Source: Panopea generosa (lineage: Eukaryota > Mollusca > Bivalvia > Adapedonta > Hiatellidae). From it: a stretch of DNA of 64,000 bases. Numbering within the stretch: position 1 is the stretch's first letter; the number at the start of each line of letters is the position of its first letter. The stretch spans positions 54,254,464 to 54,318,463 of the forward strand of contig CM055895.1 of assembly GCA_029582155.1 (NCBI GenBank), in the 5' to 3' direction. Shown one piece after another: positions 22,400 through 34,224 of the stretch. A program made the position numbers and the translations under genes. The notes under the pieces were generated by a model, which did no database searches, was not told where the DNA came from, and saw only the letters and a list, made by a program, of their open reading frames with translations.

Positions 22400-25300
22400 A
22401 CTTCTAACATACAAGTATATGATCAGAGAAACATAGCAACGAATTAAAAAAAAAATGATTTAAAAAAAAAATGATGAAATATATAAATGTTTTAGTATAT
22501 TAAAATGATATAATATAACATAATATATAAGTAAACAGTTAATTTGTACAGCTTAAATGCAGTGACATATATGCTCGTTGCAGTCGGATGCTCTAGGAAA
22601 TTTAAAGAGAAACACTTAAAAGAAAAAAGATTGATAGTGCTAATGCATTGGCGAATTATTGTGTTTGCATGATACACTAACATAATAACCGCGCTAACGT
22701 CAGTTTTATTAAATATAAAAGCTGTCGTCATGTCATTTGTTATTGCATGGTTTTACATCGAACAGATCCTGCTCACTTGTGGTAGTGTCAACGTTTTGAT
22801 TATAAAAAGAAGACACAACGAACATGTGGCTCCGACGTATAACATTAAAATGTTCTTATTATCAAATCTAAATTGTGATAATGTTTAGTCTCTGAACCGA
22901 TTTGCAAAAATAGCCGCATAGAGACGAGACATGATGCACACGTGATGGTTCCTGGTATGTTGATTTAATTTGATGTTACACGTACTGTTAAGAACAAAAA
23001 GAGGAGACAATGAATCTTAGTGTGAAATATTGAAGTTTGATATAGGCATTTTATATAATTCGTATCATTCTTATTTTTATTTTTCAATATACGATGTTGC
23101 CATGGATGTCTTGTTTCAAGTATGATTTGTATATTGTTTTCATTTTTACTATTGGTGTGGATGTGACCTTTCGATGTTGCAATTATATTTGGAAGTGTCT
23201 TTTCCTATTTTGGTTTTCTTTTCATATTGTTTTGACATTGTTCTGATTTGGAGTCATCACTCGCTTGTTTTGTTGATGATCTAATTACGAAACAGCTTAT
23301 ACCGAAAAAGTCCATTCTCAATCTCATTAAAATCAGCTCAACTATAAGCTTCCCAACTCGATGCAAAGTAGATCTCATATGCGTCGCATAGAAGGTCACA
23401 TCAGATTGACCTTGCAGACATCCAGTCAGAGCATTGTTTTCAAGGTTTGGAAAGCGAAAGTAGAAGTATATTTTAACTGAAGAAAAGTCTATATTTAGCT
23501 GGAATTCCAATATCATGTGCGATTATAACACGTTCATAAAGTTACGAAGAAAACATTATGACTGCGCCGATGTTAAATGTAAATGATTTTCAGAAATAAA
23601 AAATCAGGGACGATATCGGTCCTTTTTATTAATACACCAACATGGGGAGATAACTATGGCCGAATTACGCATAGGAAACAACACTTAGTAAGAATGTATC
23701 AAACGACGTCATGTTGTAATCTCAAAGAACGCGAATGTAACGATTAATCTGATTGGCTGAATTGTAATAAATATCAACTACATAAAAGATCAATCTGAGG
23801 TGATCTTTAATGCAATGTTGTCAGCTCTACTGTGCATAGTGTACAGAAGCTAAAAGTTGATATGATTTTAATGAGATTGGGCGATTCTCTAGTGAATCTA
23901 GTGCTCTCAAATAAAACGCAATAGAAAGTATCAATCGATTTGTTGATAGAGTGCAAAATGTTATTTTTATAAGTATCGAACTGCACTTTTGTTATTGACT
24001 ATCATTATACTAATATCACCAGTATGTCACAATGTCAATCAATAATGCTGTTCCGCATTAATACCAAGATTTAGTCATAGAACCAATGGTTGCACTTTAA
24101 AACCACTGTTGTTGAACAAGTTAGTTAAACTTAAACACTGCAATGTTTTATCGGCGGGTCCTTTGAAGCTTGTCTTCGAAACGAGAGATACACGTTTAGA
24201 ATGTCTTAAATAAAATGCATCTGTGCAGTGAGTTAATTGAATGTGTTGTAAAGAAGTGCATAACAAAAAATATATTTAATCCTTAAACCTATTTAGGATC
24301 TACTTCATTTCTAGTCGATTACTTAACAAATGAACTGCACTGGTTGTCATTGACTTGAACCAATAAAGCTTTCTTTTATATTTAATTCAACCTTGTCCTT
24401 TTCTATTTTTCGTGTTATAAAATTCGATTTAATGATTAGTCATTGTCACCAAACCTACTTTTTTCAAAGAAATATGAGTGCCTCATTTTATGGCACAATT
24501 GTATTATTTTAACAGTTAAAATTTTTTTTTACTTCGAACCTAGTTCACACTACTTGATAAGAATCAATGTACTCTGTAAACCCCCAAGCCAGACGACGAT
24601 GTCCTCGCTTTCTTTCTCCACGCTTATTCTCCCACTGCTTTATTTAAGGACGGTTTCTATAGTTTTTGTCATAAATTTTGCTTAAAGCCTCAGACAATAC
24701 TCTCTGATACCTATTTTACAATCACAATAAAAAAAAACACTTTATCGTGTAATTTGAGACAACAATAGCTCTTAAAATATGCCGTCGTTAAATAAACTGC
24801 AATTGCAAAATGAACGTTTTTATACTAAATGAGCATATTTGTATCTATATTAAGATTTTGATTATGATTCATATTCAGGTTAAATCGCTATAAACAATTA
24901 TTTTATACAGGTATGCATATTCCATATATTGAACACAATATAAAATACCAATTAAGGATTAACCGTAAATGATTGTGCCATCCGAAAAAGTGTGAATTGT
25001 AATTTAGTAGTATGTAGTGACTCTGGCTGGTCTCGACAAAACTCCTTTTCTTTGTGCGCGGGTTGATGCGCATAAAAAACTATACAAATCGTCCTTAATT
25101 AGTTTTTTCTCTGATTTTATTAAGGGGCCTTAAAATACTTAATATCATTTTTCGTTGATAGACAGCGGTCACATCTGTTTTGTCTAAATAAAATACTGAT
25201 CAGTGCCAGTTGCGTTAGGATGCTCGGCAGAATTGAGCTTTTAATAATTATATTTTCTCACTGTTTTATTCACTGAGTTATTTTTTCATTTTGATGTTAA

Positions 25301-25940
25301 AAACAGACTATACTCATAAACGCGCAAAGCCAATGGCATCATTGGAATAGGGATGTTGTCATTTAAACAGCAACATAGTCAACACACTGAACCAATGCAC
25401 GAATTGTTATGGCAATTTAGGGCAAAAGTCACGTGAAACTCGCGAGAACGTGACATCTCAATAGCAAAACAAGATCATGTCACCAATGGCAATCGCAAAC
25501 TAATCGTATTAAGCTCCATGAAATGCAATCAATTTATATTATTCATTAAGACCGATTGCAGTAGAATTGTAAATATATGCGATGTAATTGATAGTTTTTA
25601 CGCCGGTGTAGTCATATCAGGTTATATACGTGTACCCCAATGTTTATCATACAGCCACTCAATATCTGACAAATAAAGCCGTATTCTAAAACAAATCAAC
25701 AGAAACTGTCACTTTACTAATACGATTGGTAAATCCAATACCTTACACAATTCCCGAGGTAATAGATGAAGACATTTTATACAAACTATGTAAGAGATGT
25801 ACGGGATAAAAGTGTAAATTTTAATTTGCTTTGAGACAATTGAGAGTTTTCTATTGAACTAGTTCGTTTAAGAGAACGAGTTGGATTTAACAATTGATAG
25901 TTATGCCACACTGTTAATTGTTAATTTGGAATTCATGTTC
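22400..25940. repeat. segmental duplication family 1, copy C (5' incomplete)
   Basis: Collinear with B from about 15950 and with A from about 10860 onward. Examples: TGTACAGCTTAAATGCAGTG (22544) equals the A segment at 10863; the GCAATAGAAA..AACTGCACT block at 23920 equals 11709 and 18752; TACTTAAT.(T)..TTTTCGTTGAT (25136) equals 12355 and 20146; and 25230-25940 equals B 21215-21905. It contains one inserted element (23319-23879). No host gene is seen. Confidence 0.8.
23319..23879. mobile_element. 561-bp terminal-inverted-repeat element in copy C (MULE-like MITE)
   Basis: The left end CAATCTCATTAAAATCAGCT is inverse to the right end TGATATGATTTTAATGAGATTG, and the similarity continues inward (CAACTATAAGCTTC against GAAGCTAAAAGTTG), giving imperfect terminal repeats of about 36 bp. 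The flanks GTCCATTCT and GGCGATTCT match at seven of nine positions and correspond to the uninterrupted GGCGATTCTC of copy A. A 9-bp duplication suggests a Mutator-like origin. No transposase frame is present inside. Confidence 0.65.
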
Positions 25941-26924
25941 ATTGTTATGTATCAATTCCTTTAGGTTTTAAACTTGCACTGTTACTCTTCCAACAATATC
26001 AATGAATATTAAACCTTCTATTCGTAAATGAATATAACACAGTTATAAATAGAGAAAGTATTGTTTTTTTGTTATTTGAGAACGGTTGTTAACATATCAT
26101 CGACTTTTTATCACCGATACAGCTAAGACGGGAAATAGGTTATCACGGACATAGATGTTAGAATTTACAGTAATAACTCACTTTACATATAGCGTTCATG
26201 ATGAACATGTCCAGTCAGCAACGAAATGTCAATTGACTGAAGTTCAAAACGTTTCTATACATATTTGGTTAAAATTACCATACAAATAGGCCTAAATATA
26301 CAGAAGGATAATGAACGGTATACGCAGTTCAATAAACAAGCCTCACAGGGCTTATACTAATTTAAATCATTTACTTGTATATTAGCCATAAGACATGTGT
26401 CCGTTTTTAATTATGTGACTTATCGCCCTTAAATATGTATTGAACGTGTTATGAGTATTCTATTTATTGATAATATTTATACTTTTGTTGCTCTGATACT
26501 AAATCTCCTGACGTTTTCTTTTTGTTGATATGTATGCTACCACTTTAGAACAGATATACCAAAACTAAAAAATATGTGGAGGTCCAACATGAGCAATGTC
26601 TTCAGAGGACACAACATAATTAGCATAATCAATATAGAGAATAATAATGATAAGTACAATACAAATATACAGGTGACATCGGGAATCTCGGACTTGGAAC
26701 GGTCAGGCGCACACAAAACCGCCACTTGGGACCTTAAACCTGGTTAACGTGAACGCAAATAATTAAAGGTATAGCCTCGCCAGACTGTTCTCTTATACAT
26801 ATGAGAGCTCGTCATTTCCTTAATAAATATTCCCTTTCCATATTATGCCAATGGATACATTTGAGTCGTCTGTTCTCGTTGTGTATATATTTACCCATCA
26901 TAGCATACACGTGTTCCCAAAGTG
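25941..26924. other. AT-rich intergenic DNA, nothing recognised
   Basis: No coding, RNA or repeat signal beyond chance short frames. Confidence 0.5.
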
Positions 26925-27003
26925 GCCACCACAATTGTCATTTCTTCGGTTTGTAACCTCCTTAAAAAGAGGCTACAAACCGAAGAAATGCCAATGGGGT
27001 GGC
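26925..27003. repeat. long near-perfect hairpin
   Basis: The arms 26925-26960 and 26969-27003 are inverted. The inner 22 bp (26939-26960 against 26969-26990) pair with a single mismatch around an 8-nt loop, CTTAAAAA. A further 13-14 bp pair with a few mismatches and a bulge (GCCACCACAATTG against CAATGGGGTGGC). This could be a small foldback element or an RNA hairpin precursor; nothing in the sequence proves transcription. Confidence 0.8.
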
Positions 27004-27549
27004 ATACATTTCTTTATCACTAACGACCATGACACGTGCAACAATGCAAGCGTTAACTATCTGCTCCATGTTGCACCTTTTCCAAGAAACTCTACTTAGA
27101 AGTTTGTTTACATAAAAAGTGTTGTATACATTACTTGTCAAAGTCCCGATTTTCATACCTAGCTATACCGGCTATACGGCTTGCATATATACGGCAATAA
27201 AACAACCGTTTACACGATCCATACTGGGAACACATACATACAAGAAAATATCTATGTAAAGCACCACGGTCGACCGGACAACATTACACACTAGTGTATG
27301 CCTGACTGAAAATGTATACGACCTTTTTGCAAACGGACTAGATTATAACTGCCTTTCAAACCAACGTCGCAAAAGCAACAATGGCGGCATATATTATGCA
27401 AATGAACTGTTCTCAATTAATATACTTATATCAATGTTCTTGTTATATCAGTTTTATTCGAGTAAAACATATTCCGATAATCAGTAACCAAACAGACCAG
27501 GATCCATAATTGTTGTTGCCTAGTTTAAAAACATTATAACAAATCATAA
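27004..27549. other. intergenic DNA, nothing recognised
   Basis: Slightly less AT-rich than average. No gene or repeat recognised. Confidence 0.4.
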
Positions 27550-27738
27550 GTGTCCTTCGTGGCTTTCACCGCTTAGGTCCCAGGTTCGAGTCCCGCTCGC
27601 TCAAAAAACTTTATGTGAGAAAGTTTGCCAGTTACTTCCGGAAGGACGGTTGTTCTGCTCAGTCTGAGGTCTTCCGCCACCAGTATAACTGAATATGACA
27701 TTTAAAACATGAAAAGTTAAACCCCATTAAAAAAAAGA
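27550..27738 (+). mobile_element. tRNA-Leu-like SINE, 5' truncated
   Basis: Starts within the tRNA head (GCTTAGGTCCCAGGTTCGAG then TCCCGCTCGCTC, a perfect B box). It continues with ACTTTATGTGAGAAAGTTTG, CCAGTTACTTCCGGAAGGAC, TCTGAGGTCTTCCGCCACCA and ends CCCCATTAAAAAAAAG. It is the best-preserved body of the family also found at 5354 and 43911. The A-box region is missing or heavily decayed. Confidence 0.75.
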
Positions 27739-29187
27739 ACGTTAATCATACTTACAACATATTCTTAATATATTCAAACAATTACTGCTCCCTATATTAC
27801 GTCACGCCTGTGACTACTCTCGAAATCCGTAACAAAAAGAGTCATTTACTAAACTGATAGAAAGTACTTGGCAATTTAAATATCTGTTATAATGTGTCCT
27901 CTATCATTTAAGGTGTTAAATTATAACTGTAATAATTAACAGATGTATGACGTGTTTTATTTATTAACCATTAACAACTGCGTTTAACGCCTAAATAAAA
28001 TATATACAAAAAACGTCAAATTATTTAGTCTGATTGCGTTTGATTCAAATGTGACTCGAGCTTTCAATGATTCGAAACAAATTGAGTAGACAGTAACTCT
28101 CTTTCACGGAACGTAAATTACATTTCAATAACAATTAATTCAAATATGAAGCCTAAACCAAGTCGGTAATAGCAAATTCCTATTCCTATCAAAGTTCGCT
28201 ATATACAGTATTGGTATGCATTAACACTAAACAATTTTCACTGCATGTCGGTGAAATTGACACGGTTTGCACGGTTCAAGTAAGTTTTATATAGTTTGAA
28301 CATCCTGATTAATCCTGGTATAATATTCTCGAGGGATTATACTGTCAGTTCTACGCACAAAGACAAACTTGATAGTGATATAGTTGAAATCAATGTGAGT
28401 ATATATGCAAATACATAGAGAGATGGATAGCTATTAGCTATTATACTTTATTCATGTCTCACTACACAGTTTTATTTTGCTCTTTCTGTCTATTTTATCT
28501 GCTCATTAACAATTACAGTTTGGGTTGACTGTCTTGTTTCTTATAAAGACAATGCAGTGACACCCCTAAGTTTTTTTAATAGAAGCTGTCAAACGCTTGT
28601 AAATTCATCCTCTGTTAATCTTCAATAGAAGTCTCTTTTTAACACCACAGATGATATTTACTTCTGACTGGTAAATAAATTATAAGGTTAGTAAACCCAG
28701 CGACATACGAAAGGATATAAGCAACTGTATGTGCGTGTCTAAATTTCTAGTTGCATATTTGGCGTATTTGGCGTATCTCACAACTCCTAATGAACTATTT
28801 CATTTTAGTATTAAGAGAAGGGACAAATTGGTTACCAAATTTATTATCAAGCCCTTTCTCTTGATACCAAACTAAAATGGTTCAGGAGAAGTTGCTTATC
28901 TCTTTCTATATGTCTTTGGTTCTACTTACCCTAATACTTTATTTAACAGGCAGAAGTACATATCTTCTGTTAAAATAAATCTTGGAAGCCACCTTAACAA
29001 TAAACAATATATACAACCTTTTGACTATCTATTTTGACTATGGCAAACTTTGGCCCTATACCAGTATCCGTATGTTTTTATTAAATATGATGTAAGTTCT
29101 GGCAATACTGTTCTCGGTCGTTTTACAATATGTTATTGTATAGATCATTGCAATAGTATTACATAGGGCGATTTCAGGCTTGGACGA
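27739..29187. other. AT-rich intergenic DNA, nothing recognised
   Basis: One short inverted pair is visible around 28803-28877 (CATTTTAGT against ACTAAAATG, with GAGAAGGGACAA..TTGGTTACCAA in between). No gene is supported. Confidence 0.4.
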
Positions 29188-29285
29188 AGAGCGTGGTCCA
29201 AATGGTCGAGTATCGGACACAGGATCGGGGGTCTCTTGTTGATAATTGCCAAGCTTGCTTGGTGCCTCTAATTCTTCTAAGGAAA
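29188..29285 (+). mobile_element. possible tRNA-derived SINE head
   Basis: AGCGTGGTCCAAATGGTCGA followed by GTATCGGACACAGGATCGGG resembles a class-II tRNA D-arm and anticodon region. The expected B box is degenerate. The following GCCAAGCTTGCTTGGTGCC forms a small hairpin. Low confidence; it stands out as GC-richer than its surroundings. Confidence 0.35.
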
Positions 29286-29994
29286 TTTCAAGCGTTATAT
29301 ACTTAGTATTGTTCATAGCAAAAATGTAAAAAAAAATAAAACACAAAACAACTAACCGAATCTCTCAAACAAGGATAATTCATTAGCAATTTATAATTGT
29401 ACAACGAGGCTATCAACATTATAACAACACCATCTGAATAAATATATATATAAAACACATTAAAACGGCAAGAAAGAAAAGATTTTCCTCCGAAGGAAAA
29501 AAAGCTTTTTGCCTGGTTTAACAGAAGCATATGAATTAGGCATGTCCAGCCAATAATCTTGTCTTATAGAAACATGATCCTAGGAACCTTAAGCAAGACG
29601 TATACTGGAATAAATGTAATTTCCTTTTTACTATTTATTACTTGCTTAGATATATCAAAGTGACAGAAAAGAAACGAAGATTAGCCGTGGTCTATTTTTA
29701 TTCCATTATATTTGACAAATGATGTCTGTTTGGGGAGTAAAGTCCAAATTGGGCAAGACAGATATAACAATAGCGTAGGTGATATTTATTGTTTGTCTAT
29801 GATGTCACTTATTGACTTAGTCTGGTATCTGTAAATGTAAAAATATTTACAAAAAATGGTGCTGATTTTATAAATAAAATTTACATAAAATAGATAATCA
29901 ATTTTGGAAAGATGTTTTAATATTAAATTAACTTGTTTTCCTCAACAGTAACTCCTGAAACTTGGTATAGTTTTATTGTGTGTAATTGTTGCAA
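29286..29994. other. AT-rich intergenic DNA, nothing recognised
   Basis: Only short chance frames. No repeat or RNA gene recognised. Confidence 0.4.
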
Positions 29995-30523
29995 AATTCT
30001 AATGTTGTGGTCGGAAATTCTAGTGTTTCTTATCATAACTGGGTTTCAAAACGAATACTATTGATAAATGATTTAATACATTAACAGGGTGGTTTTCATT
30101 CATTAACAGAATTTAAAAAATAGTATAATTCAAATATAAACTTTTTAAAACTTGAAGGTATATTGGCTTCTTAAAGACGTTTTAAAAAGTGTTATATGTC
30201 CGCTGTTTAGATGTCAATGCCAAAATCCTTCGTCACCATATGTTAGTTCAGTGATAATGAGAAACCAAAAAGTTGAAAAATATATACCTGCTTCTATAAC
30301 TAAATGGGAAGAGGAACTTAATATTCGTTTCAGTATGAAATGTTCTAAATTCTATTCACTTCTCTTTTCAATTACAACTGATACAAACTCACACTGGTTC
30401 AAAGTTAAAATTAACCATAAAATTCTTGGAACTAATTCTCTGTTTCCAAAAATGAACATTTCTGATACACTTTTCTCAATAGTAACTACATGTATATTTT
30501 TAAAAAGTGAAGCTTTTAAATAG
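29995..30523 (+). mobile_element. LINE ORF2 C-terminal fragment (broken)
   Basis: One frame reads NVVVGNSSVSYHNWVSKRI then LLINDLI, and after a stop GGFHSLTEFKK, another stop, and NSNINFLKLEGILAS. A second frame, open from 30152 to 30523, contains ITKWEEELNI, then WFKVKINHKILGTN and SLFPKMNISDTLF. This succession (W..KGI..I.DL, G.F.SF.EF, KWE.EL, F..KI.HRIL.TN..L.KM.I) is typical of the region after the reverse-transcriptase domain in non-LTR retrotransposons. At least two stops and one frameshift show it is inactive. A degenerate CTCA repeat follows directly. Confidence 0.75.
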
Positions 30524-30534
30524 GGTCTGTCGAC

Positions 30535-30605
30535 ACTCACTCACTCGCTCACTCAATCACTCCCGCATTAACTCACTCACTCACTTCCTATTTACTCACT
30601 CATTT
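30535..30605. repeat. degenerate (CTCA)n repeat after the LINE fragment
   Basis: Imperfect CACT/CTCA tetranucleotides over about 70 bp. It may be the remains of the LINE 3' simple-repeat tail. A long perfect tract of the same motif lies at 34421. Confidence 0.7.
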
Positions 30606-31439
30606 ACCCATTACCGGGTATGCCTACATAAAATCTTTACATATTTCAGCTTTGCTATTGGTTTCCGTTCAACTATACACATTCAAATTAATTAACGAGA
30701 TCAATTGAACAGGACGGTTACAGTGCTTCATTTTGTAACAAAATAAAAATCATATTAGCAATCATTAACATTTAAACCCTATTATAAGACAATCTAAATA
30801 AAATACCGTTAACTAAATTGAAAAAAAAACAAACTTATAAGATACAGACAATTTAAAAATAAATCATATTTAGAATAAGAACAAAAACTATGAATCTAAG
30901 TTTATGTTATTAGATAAAATCATATTTCTCCAGTTGAATGAGACCGTACGCAAGCTTCTTTTTCATCAAATTTTACTTATATACTTAACAACTTAACTAA
31001 GTTTTGACTGGTTATTAATGTATTTTATAATCAATATCGTTGAAAGATAGGCAGTTTTATTGGAACAGATCTAAAAGCATTATCATTTAGCTGCTTTTCT
31101 AAGATATAAGTTTTTAAGTATGTAAATTTAATGTTGGTGAATCAGAAGCCAGATTTAAACCTCCAAGCGGTGACTTTAGCTACTGACCGTTGCAAGGAGG
31201 TGACACCTGATGTCGTTTCTTCTGTGTGTATCTAATGTACTTATCACAATCGGACTTTATATTTATAATACCATATATCATGACGTGTAAACGCCCATAA
31301 CTGTGTCGTACCCCCACGCACGATATTTTTTATTTAACATTTTTTGTGTTTATAGTTAAATATAATATCATGTTATTAGAAGCAAAATTTAAACCAAAGA
31401 GAAGCTGAAAATAATGTATCCACCTTTTTAAATTGTTGT
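30606..31439. other. AT-rich intergenic DNA, nothing recognised
   Basis: No gene, RNA or repeat that I can support. Confidence 0.4.
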
Positions 31440-31557
31440 TATGCTTTTAACTTCAAAGTTTTGACAAATAAATATTTTGCTTATTTTCAAAACCATTTTG
31501 AAAATAGGTGAACACGCAATTTTGTTGATATAACAGTGTCTTATTTAACATCCGGAG

Positions 31558-31798
31558 GGTTATACCAAAGACTTTAAAAAAGGTGTTAGAAGCTTCCTCC
31601 CTTGACGCTCAACATTAACAGGAGAGATCTAGGTCTGGTCGGCCCGGTGTCAGTATAATGGGACTAGGTGGGGTATCATACCATGTGTCTGCGGCATGAT
31701 ACTCCATTGTGACAGCGCTTAGAATACAGTCTCAAGTAGACACCGTCGCGATATGACTGAAAAATTGTTGAAAGCGACGCTAAACACCAAACAACAAC
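31558..31798 (+). mobile_element. 5'-truncated SINE with perfect 13-bp target duplication
   Basis: The body is nearly identical to the SINE at 8224-8462, from ATACCAAAGACTT through GGTCTGGTCGGCCCGGTGTC and CACCGTCGCGATATGACTG to AAACACCAAACAACAA. The tRNA head with its polymerase III promoter is missing. Flanks are TTAACATCCGGAG at 31545-31557 and again at 31799-31811. The paralog X2 shows the uninterrupted site near 37865-37880. The clean duplication shows truncation happened during insertion, not by later decay. Confidence 0.9.
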
Positions 31799-31861
31799 TT
31801 AACATCCGGAGTCATTACTTTCAAAATTGCACTCATTGATATTTATCATTGTATCAGACTC

Positions 31862-31933
31862 AAGTGTTTAAATAACACTTATTTACCTACGCAAGTGTTT
31901 ATCGGGTTATACTAGTGTTAATAACACTTGCGT
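31862..31933. other. paired hairpins conserved between paralogs (copy X1)
   Basis: Hairpin 1: AAGTGTT (31862-31868) and AACACTT (31874-31880). Hairpin 2: ACGCAAGTGTT (31889-31899) and AACACTTGCGT (31923-31933), both perfect. In X2 the arms have changed but mostly still pair. The sequence shows structure conservation; transcription is unknown. Confidence 0.6.
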
Positions 31934-33026
31934 ACCAATATAAAACCAGTTAATATGTTAAATGCGATGACTGTTCATGTCACTCAGCGACGAGTCCGTG
32001 CTTTATCTGTCTGGCATGAATGCCAACTGTCAGAATCACCAGACAGACAGTTGCTAACTAAAATAGATTTTCCATATTTCAATGTTGCATTACTCTCTTG
32101 GTGATATGACATTCACGTATAAGACGTAACATTATATGATTATTTCAGATAAGCAAACGTCGTTTCTGTAACATTTTAGATAGCATGTTCAATACAGCTT
32201 CGCTACTAAACGCTTCAAAATCTGCAAAAATAACTTGAATACCCTTGGCATTTAACACTGTGTCCGTGTGATGTATTGATTTCAAAATTCTACAGTATCA
32301 TATGCAATACAGTCAGCAATATAAATTATTTATCGAAGTTTAATAATGTTTTCTTTACCCTTTATTATTTAAAATGGTAATTTTAATGGATTTGCAAAAC
32401 TTGATATTGGCTAGATAAATCCAATACACACTATGATTTTATTCATAAGTCTGTTGATAAAGGGGCATTTGAAGTCCACACTGCTGTATAGTAGAAAGAT
32501 ACGTTTTAGTTTTATAATGCGAACATAAGCACTTTGTATTTTGTTTATCGTTACTGAAATATTTTAAGTGTCACTAAAACACGAAATGAATAGTAAATAT
32601 CACAGTTCTGTAAAAGTGGAGACCAAATGACGGGCACTAATGTATATTGCAGTTAAATTGTAAATACCTTTGCTAAAATATTTTATCTAACTGTGATATC
32701 CATTTGAAACTACATTAAATTTGTTATGATATATTCAGTGTGTTTATTTACTGCTGCGTACTTCTTGTTATGTATTGTTACATAGAAAAAACAACACATT
32801 ATAACATAATAAAACTATGCAAACACAAAAGATATCTCTAAGTTATTGTTAAAATGTATCAATATTTTGTTTCAAAGTGTTGCAGGGTCATTAATGCATA
32901 ACACTTGTTGACATAGCACTAGCGTGCAGACATTTATGTCACTCTGTTCTGCATAAAAGACAGTGTCGCAACATCCACGCATACATGAATAATAGTGTCC
33001 AGAACAGCATTAAAATGAAACCTTGT

Positions 33027-33215
33027 GACAGGATTAAGACGTTTTGCGACAACATTTACATGTTTTGTGACAGGATTTAGAGGTTTTGTGACAACATTTA
33101 GACGTTTTGTGACAATATTTAGACGTTTTATGACATGATTTAGAGGTTTTGTGACAACATTTAGATATTTTGTGACAACATTTAGACGTTTTATGACATG
33201 ATTTAGAGGTTTTAA
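33027..33215. repeat. 21-bp minisatellite, nine units
   Basis: Units of the form GACAACATTTAGACGTTTTGT repeat nine times with constant 21-bp length, alternating AACATTTAGACG and ATGATTTAGAGG variants. The paralogous place in X2 (about 40848-40866) has a single unit, GACAACATTTATATGTTTC. Because 21 is divisible by three, the minus strand reads an open heptapeptide repeat (CHKTSK-type), which I regard as a by-product. Confidence 0.9.
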
Positions 33216-33524
33216 AACGTTTCAATTAAAACTATTTGTGCCAGTTGGGTAAGCCATGTTATTCACATGACATCTTGGTCTCGTTAACACAAAATAACAA
33301 AGACTTCACCAGCTGATGACTTCCACATCTTTTCCTTTCCTTTCTTTAAGTTAATTTTATATAATTTTCCCTTCAGCATCATCATAAAATTAAAAAAATC
33401 AGATTACTAAAATTTTGTCATACTTTGGCCACATTGGTATAAAGTAAAACAAGACTTCTAGGTTAGTTTAAACTTATTTGTTTTAATTCGATTGTGAAAC
33501 AAGTTATTACAACTTAGACAAATC

Positions 33525-33672
33525 ACGCTCTTCTTGGACAGAACCAGTACTAAGCATATGCAGAAAAGGTGTCTTGCTCAAGGACACCACACATAGCCGT
33601 GACGGAGGATCGAACCCACAATCCTCTGATTATGGATCCGATGCTCTGCTAATGGGCCATGCGCTCCACCTC
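33525..33672 (-). mobile_element. tRNA-derived SINE (CTGGTTCT body)
   Basis: The minus strand reads a tRNA-like head, GCATGGCCCATTAGCAGAGC, then an anticodon-like region and GTGGGTTCGATCCTCCG as a perfect B box. The body follows: GTGTCCTTGAGCAAGACACC (itself a hairpin), CTTAGTACTGGTTCTGTCCA and AGAAGAGCG. Same family as 7452-7595. It lies in duplicate X1 and I do not find it in X2. Confidence 0.75.
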
Positions 33673-34224
33673 TGAAAGACAATACAAAATCAGAGACTTT
33701 CTGGCTGTATTCGTTAATTGCATACTTGCTTATATTTATACAAGTACACCTGATTTAAATATCTAAATGGAGAATTTTAACTGAAAATGGTTGCTAACGA
33801 GTTGCTAAAAAGTAGAGGAAATAGGACGTTGCGGCGATACAACATTTTGAAGAGAAAACATGATTTTAGAAACAAACATTGCATCATTTGGTTTAAATGC
33901 AGAAACTGTTTTATTTTTTGAGAAAGAGGAAAACTCGATGCAGGTATATCACTCAATACACAGGCCAGTTAGTGTCTCTAATCCGTTTTATAAGTCATCG
34001 CTATATCTGGTAGATATACTTAATATCGATAGTATATTTCTACTCGCCCAACTAGTAGTAGATATCTATCCCAGCAGACTTCAATCACCCCAGCGAAGTC
34101 TTTTCGAATGATGAAACTGCCTTTAAATACTTTATTTTAAAACATGCGGTTAAAAAACATTTTTAACAATTATGTTATATATCCAGTTTTACTGATTGCG
34201 GAAGACAATACCAAAAATAAAATC

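Larger units (their letters stand above)
31440..34130. repeat. segmental duplication family 2, copy X1
   Basis: Collinear with X2 at 37760-41830. Examples: CGGAGTCATTACTTTCAAAA (31806) against CGGAGTCATTACTTTTAAAA (37870); the TCACCAGACAGACAGTTGCT stretch near 32035 against 38077; CCACACTGCTGTATAG at 32479 against 39434; ACCAAATGACGGGCACTAAT (32622) against 39669; TTTCAAAGTGTTGC.GGGTC (32870) against 40686; and CATGACATCTTGG at 33266 against 40911. It is shorter than X2 because X2 gained inserts, although X1 itself carries a SINE and an expanded minisatellite. No gene is seen. Confidence 0.85.

Noticed and set aside
31975-32050. Possible hammerhead-type ribozyme near GCGACGAGTCCGTG
   Set aside because: The required CUGANGA..GAAA core is not present in the right order and the paralog does not preserve the motif.
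33034-33225. 63-codon frame with CHKTSK repeats on the minus strand
   Set aside because: It lies entirely inside the 21-bp minisatellite, which the paralog has in one unit only; a gene would not vary this way.
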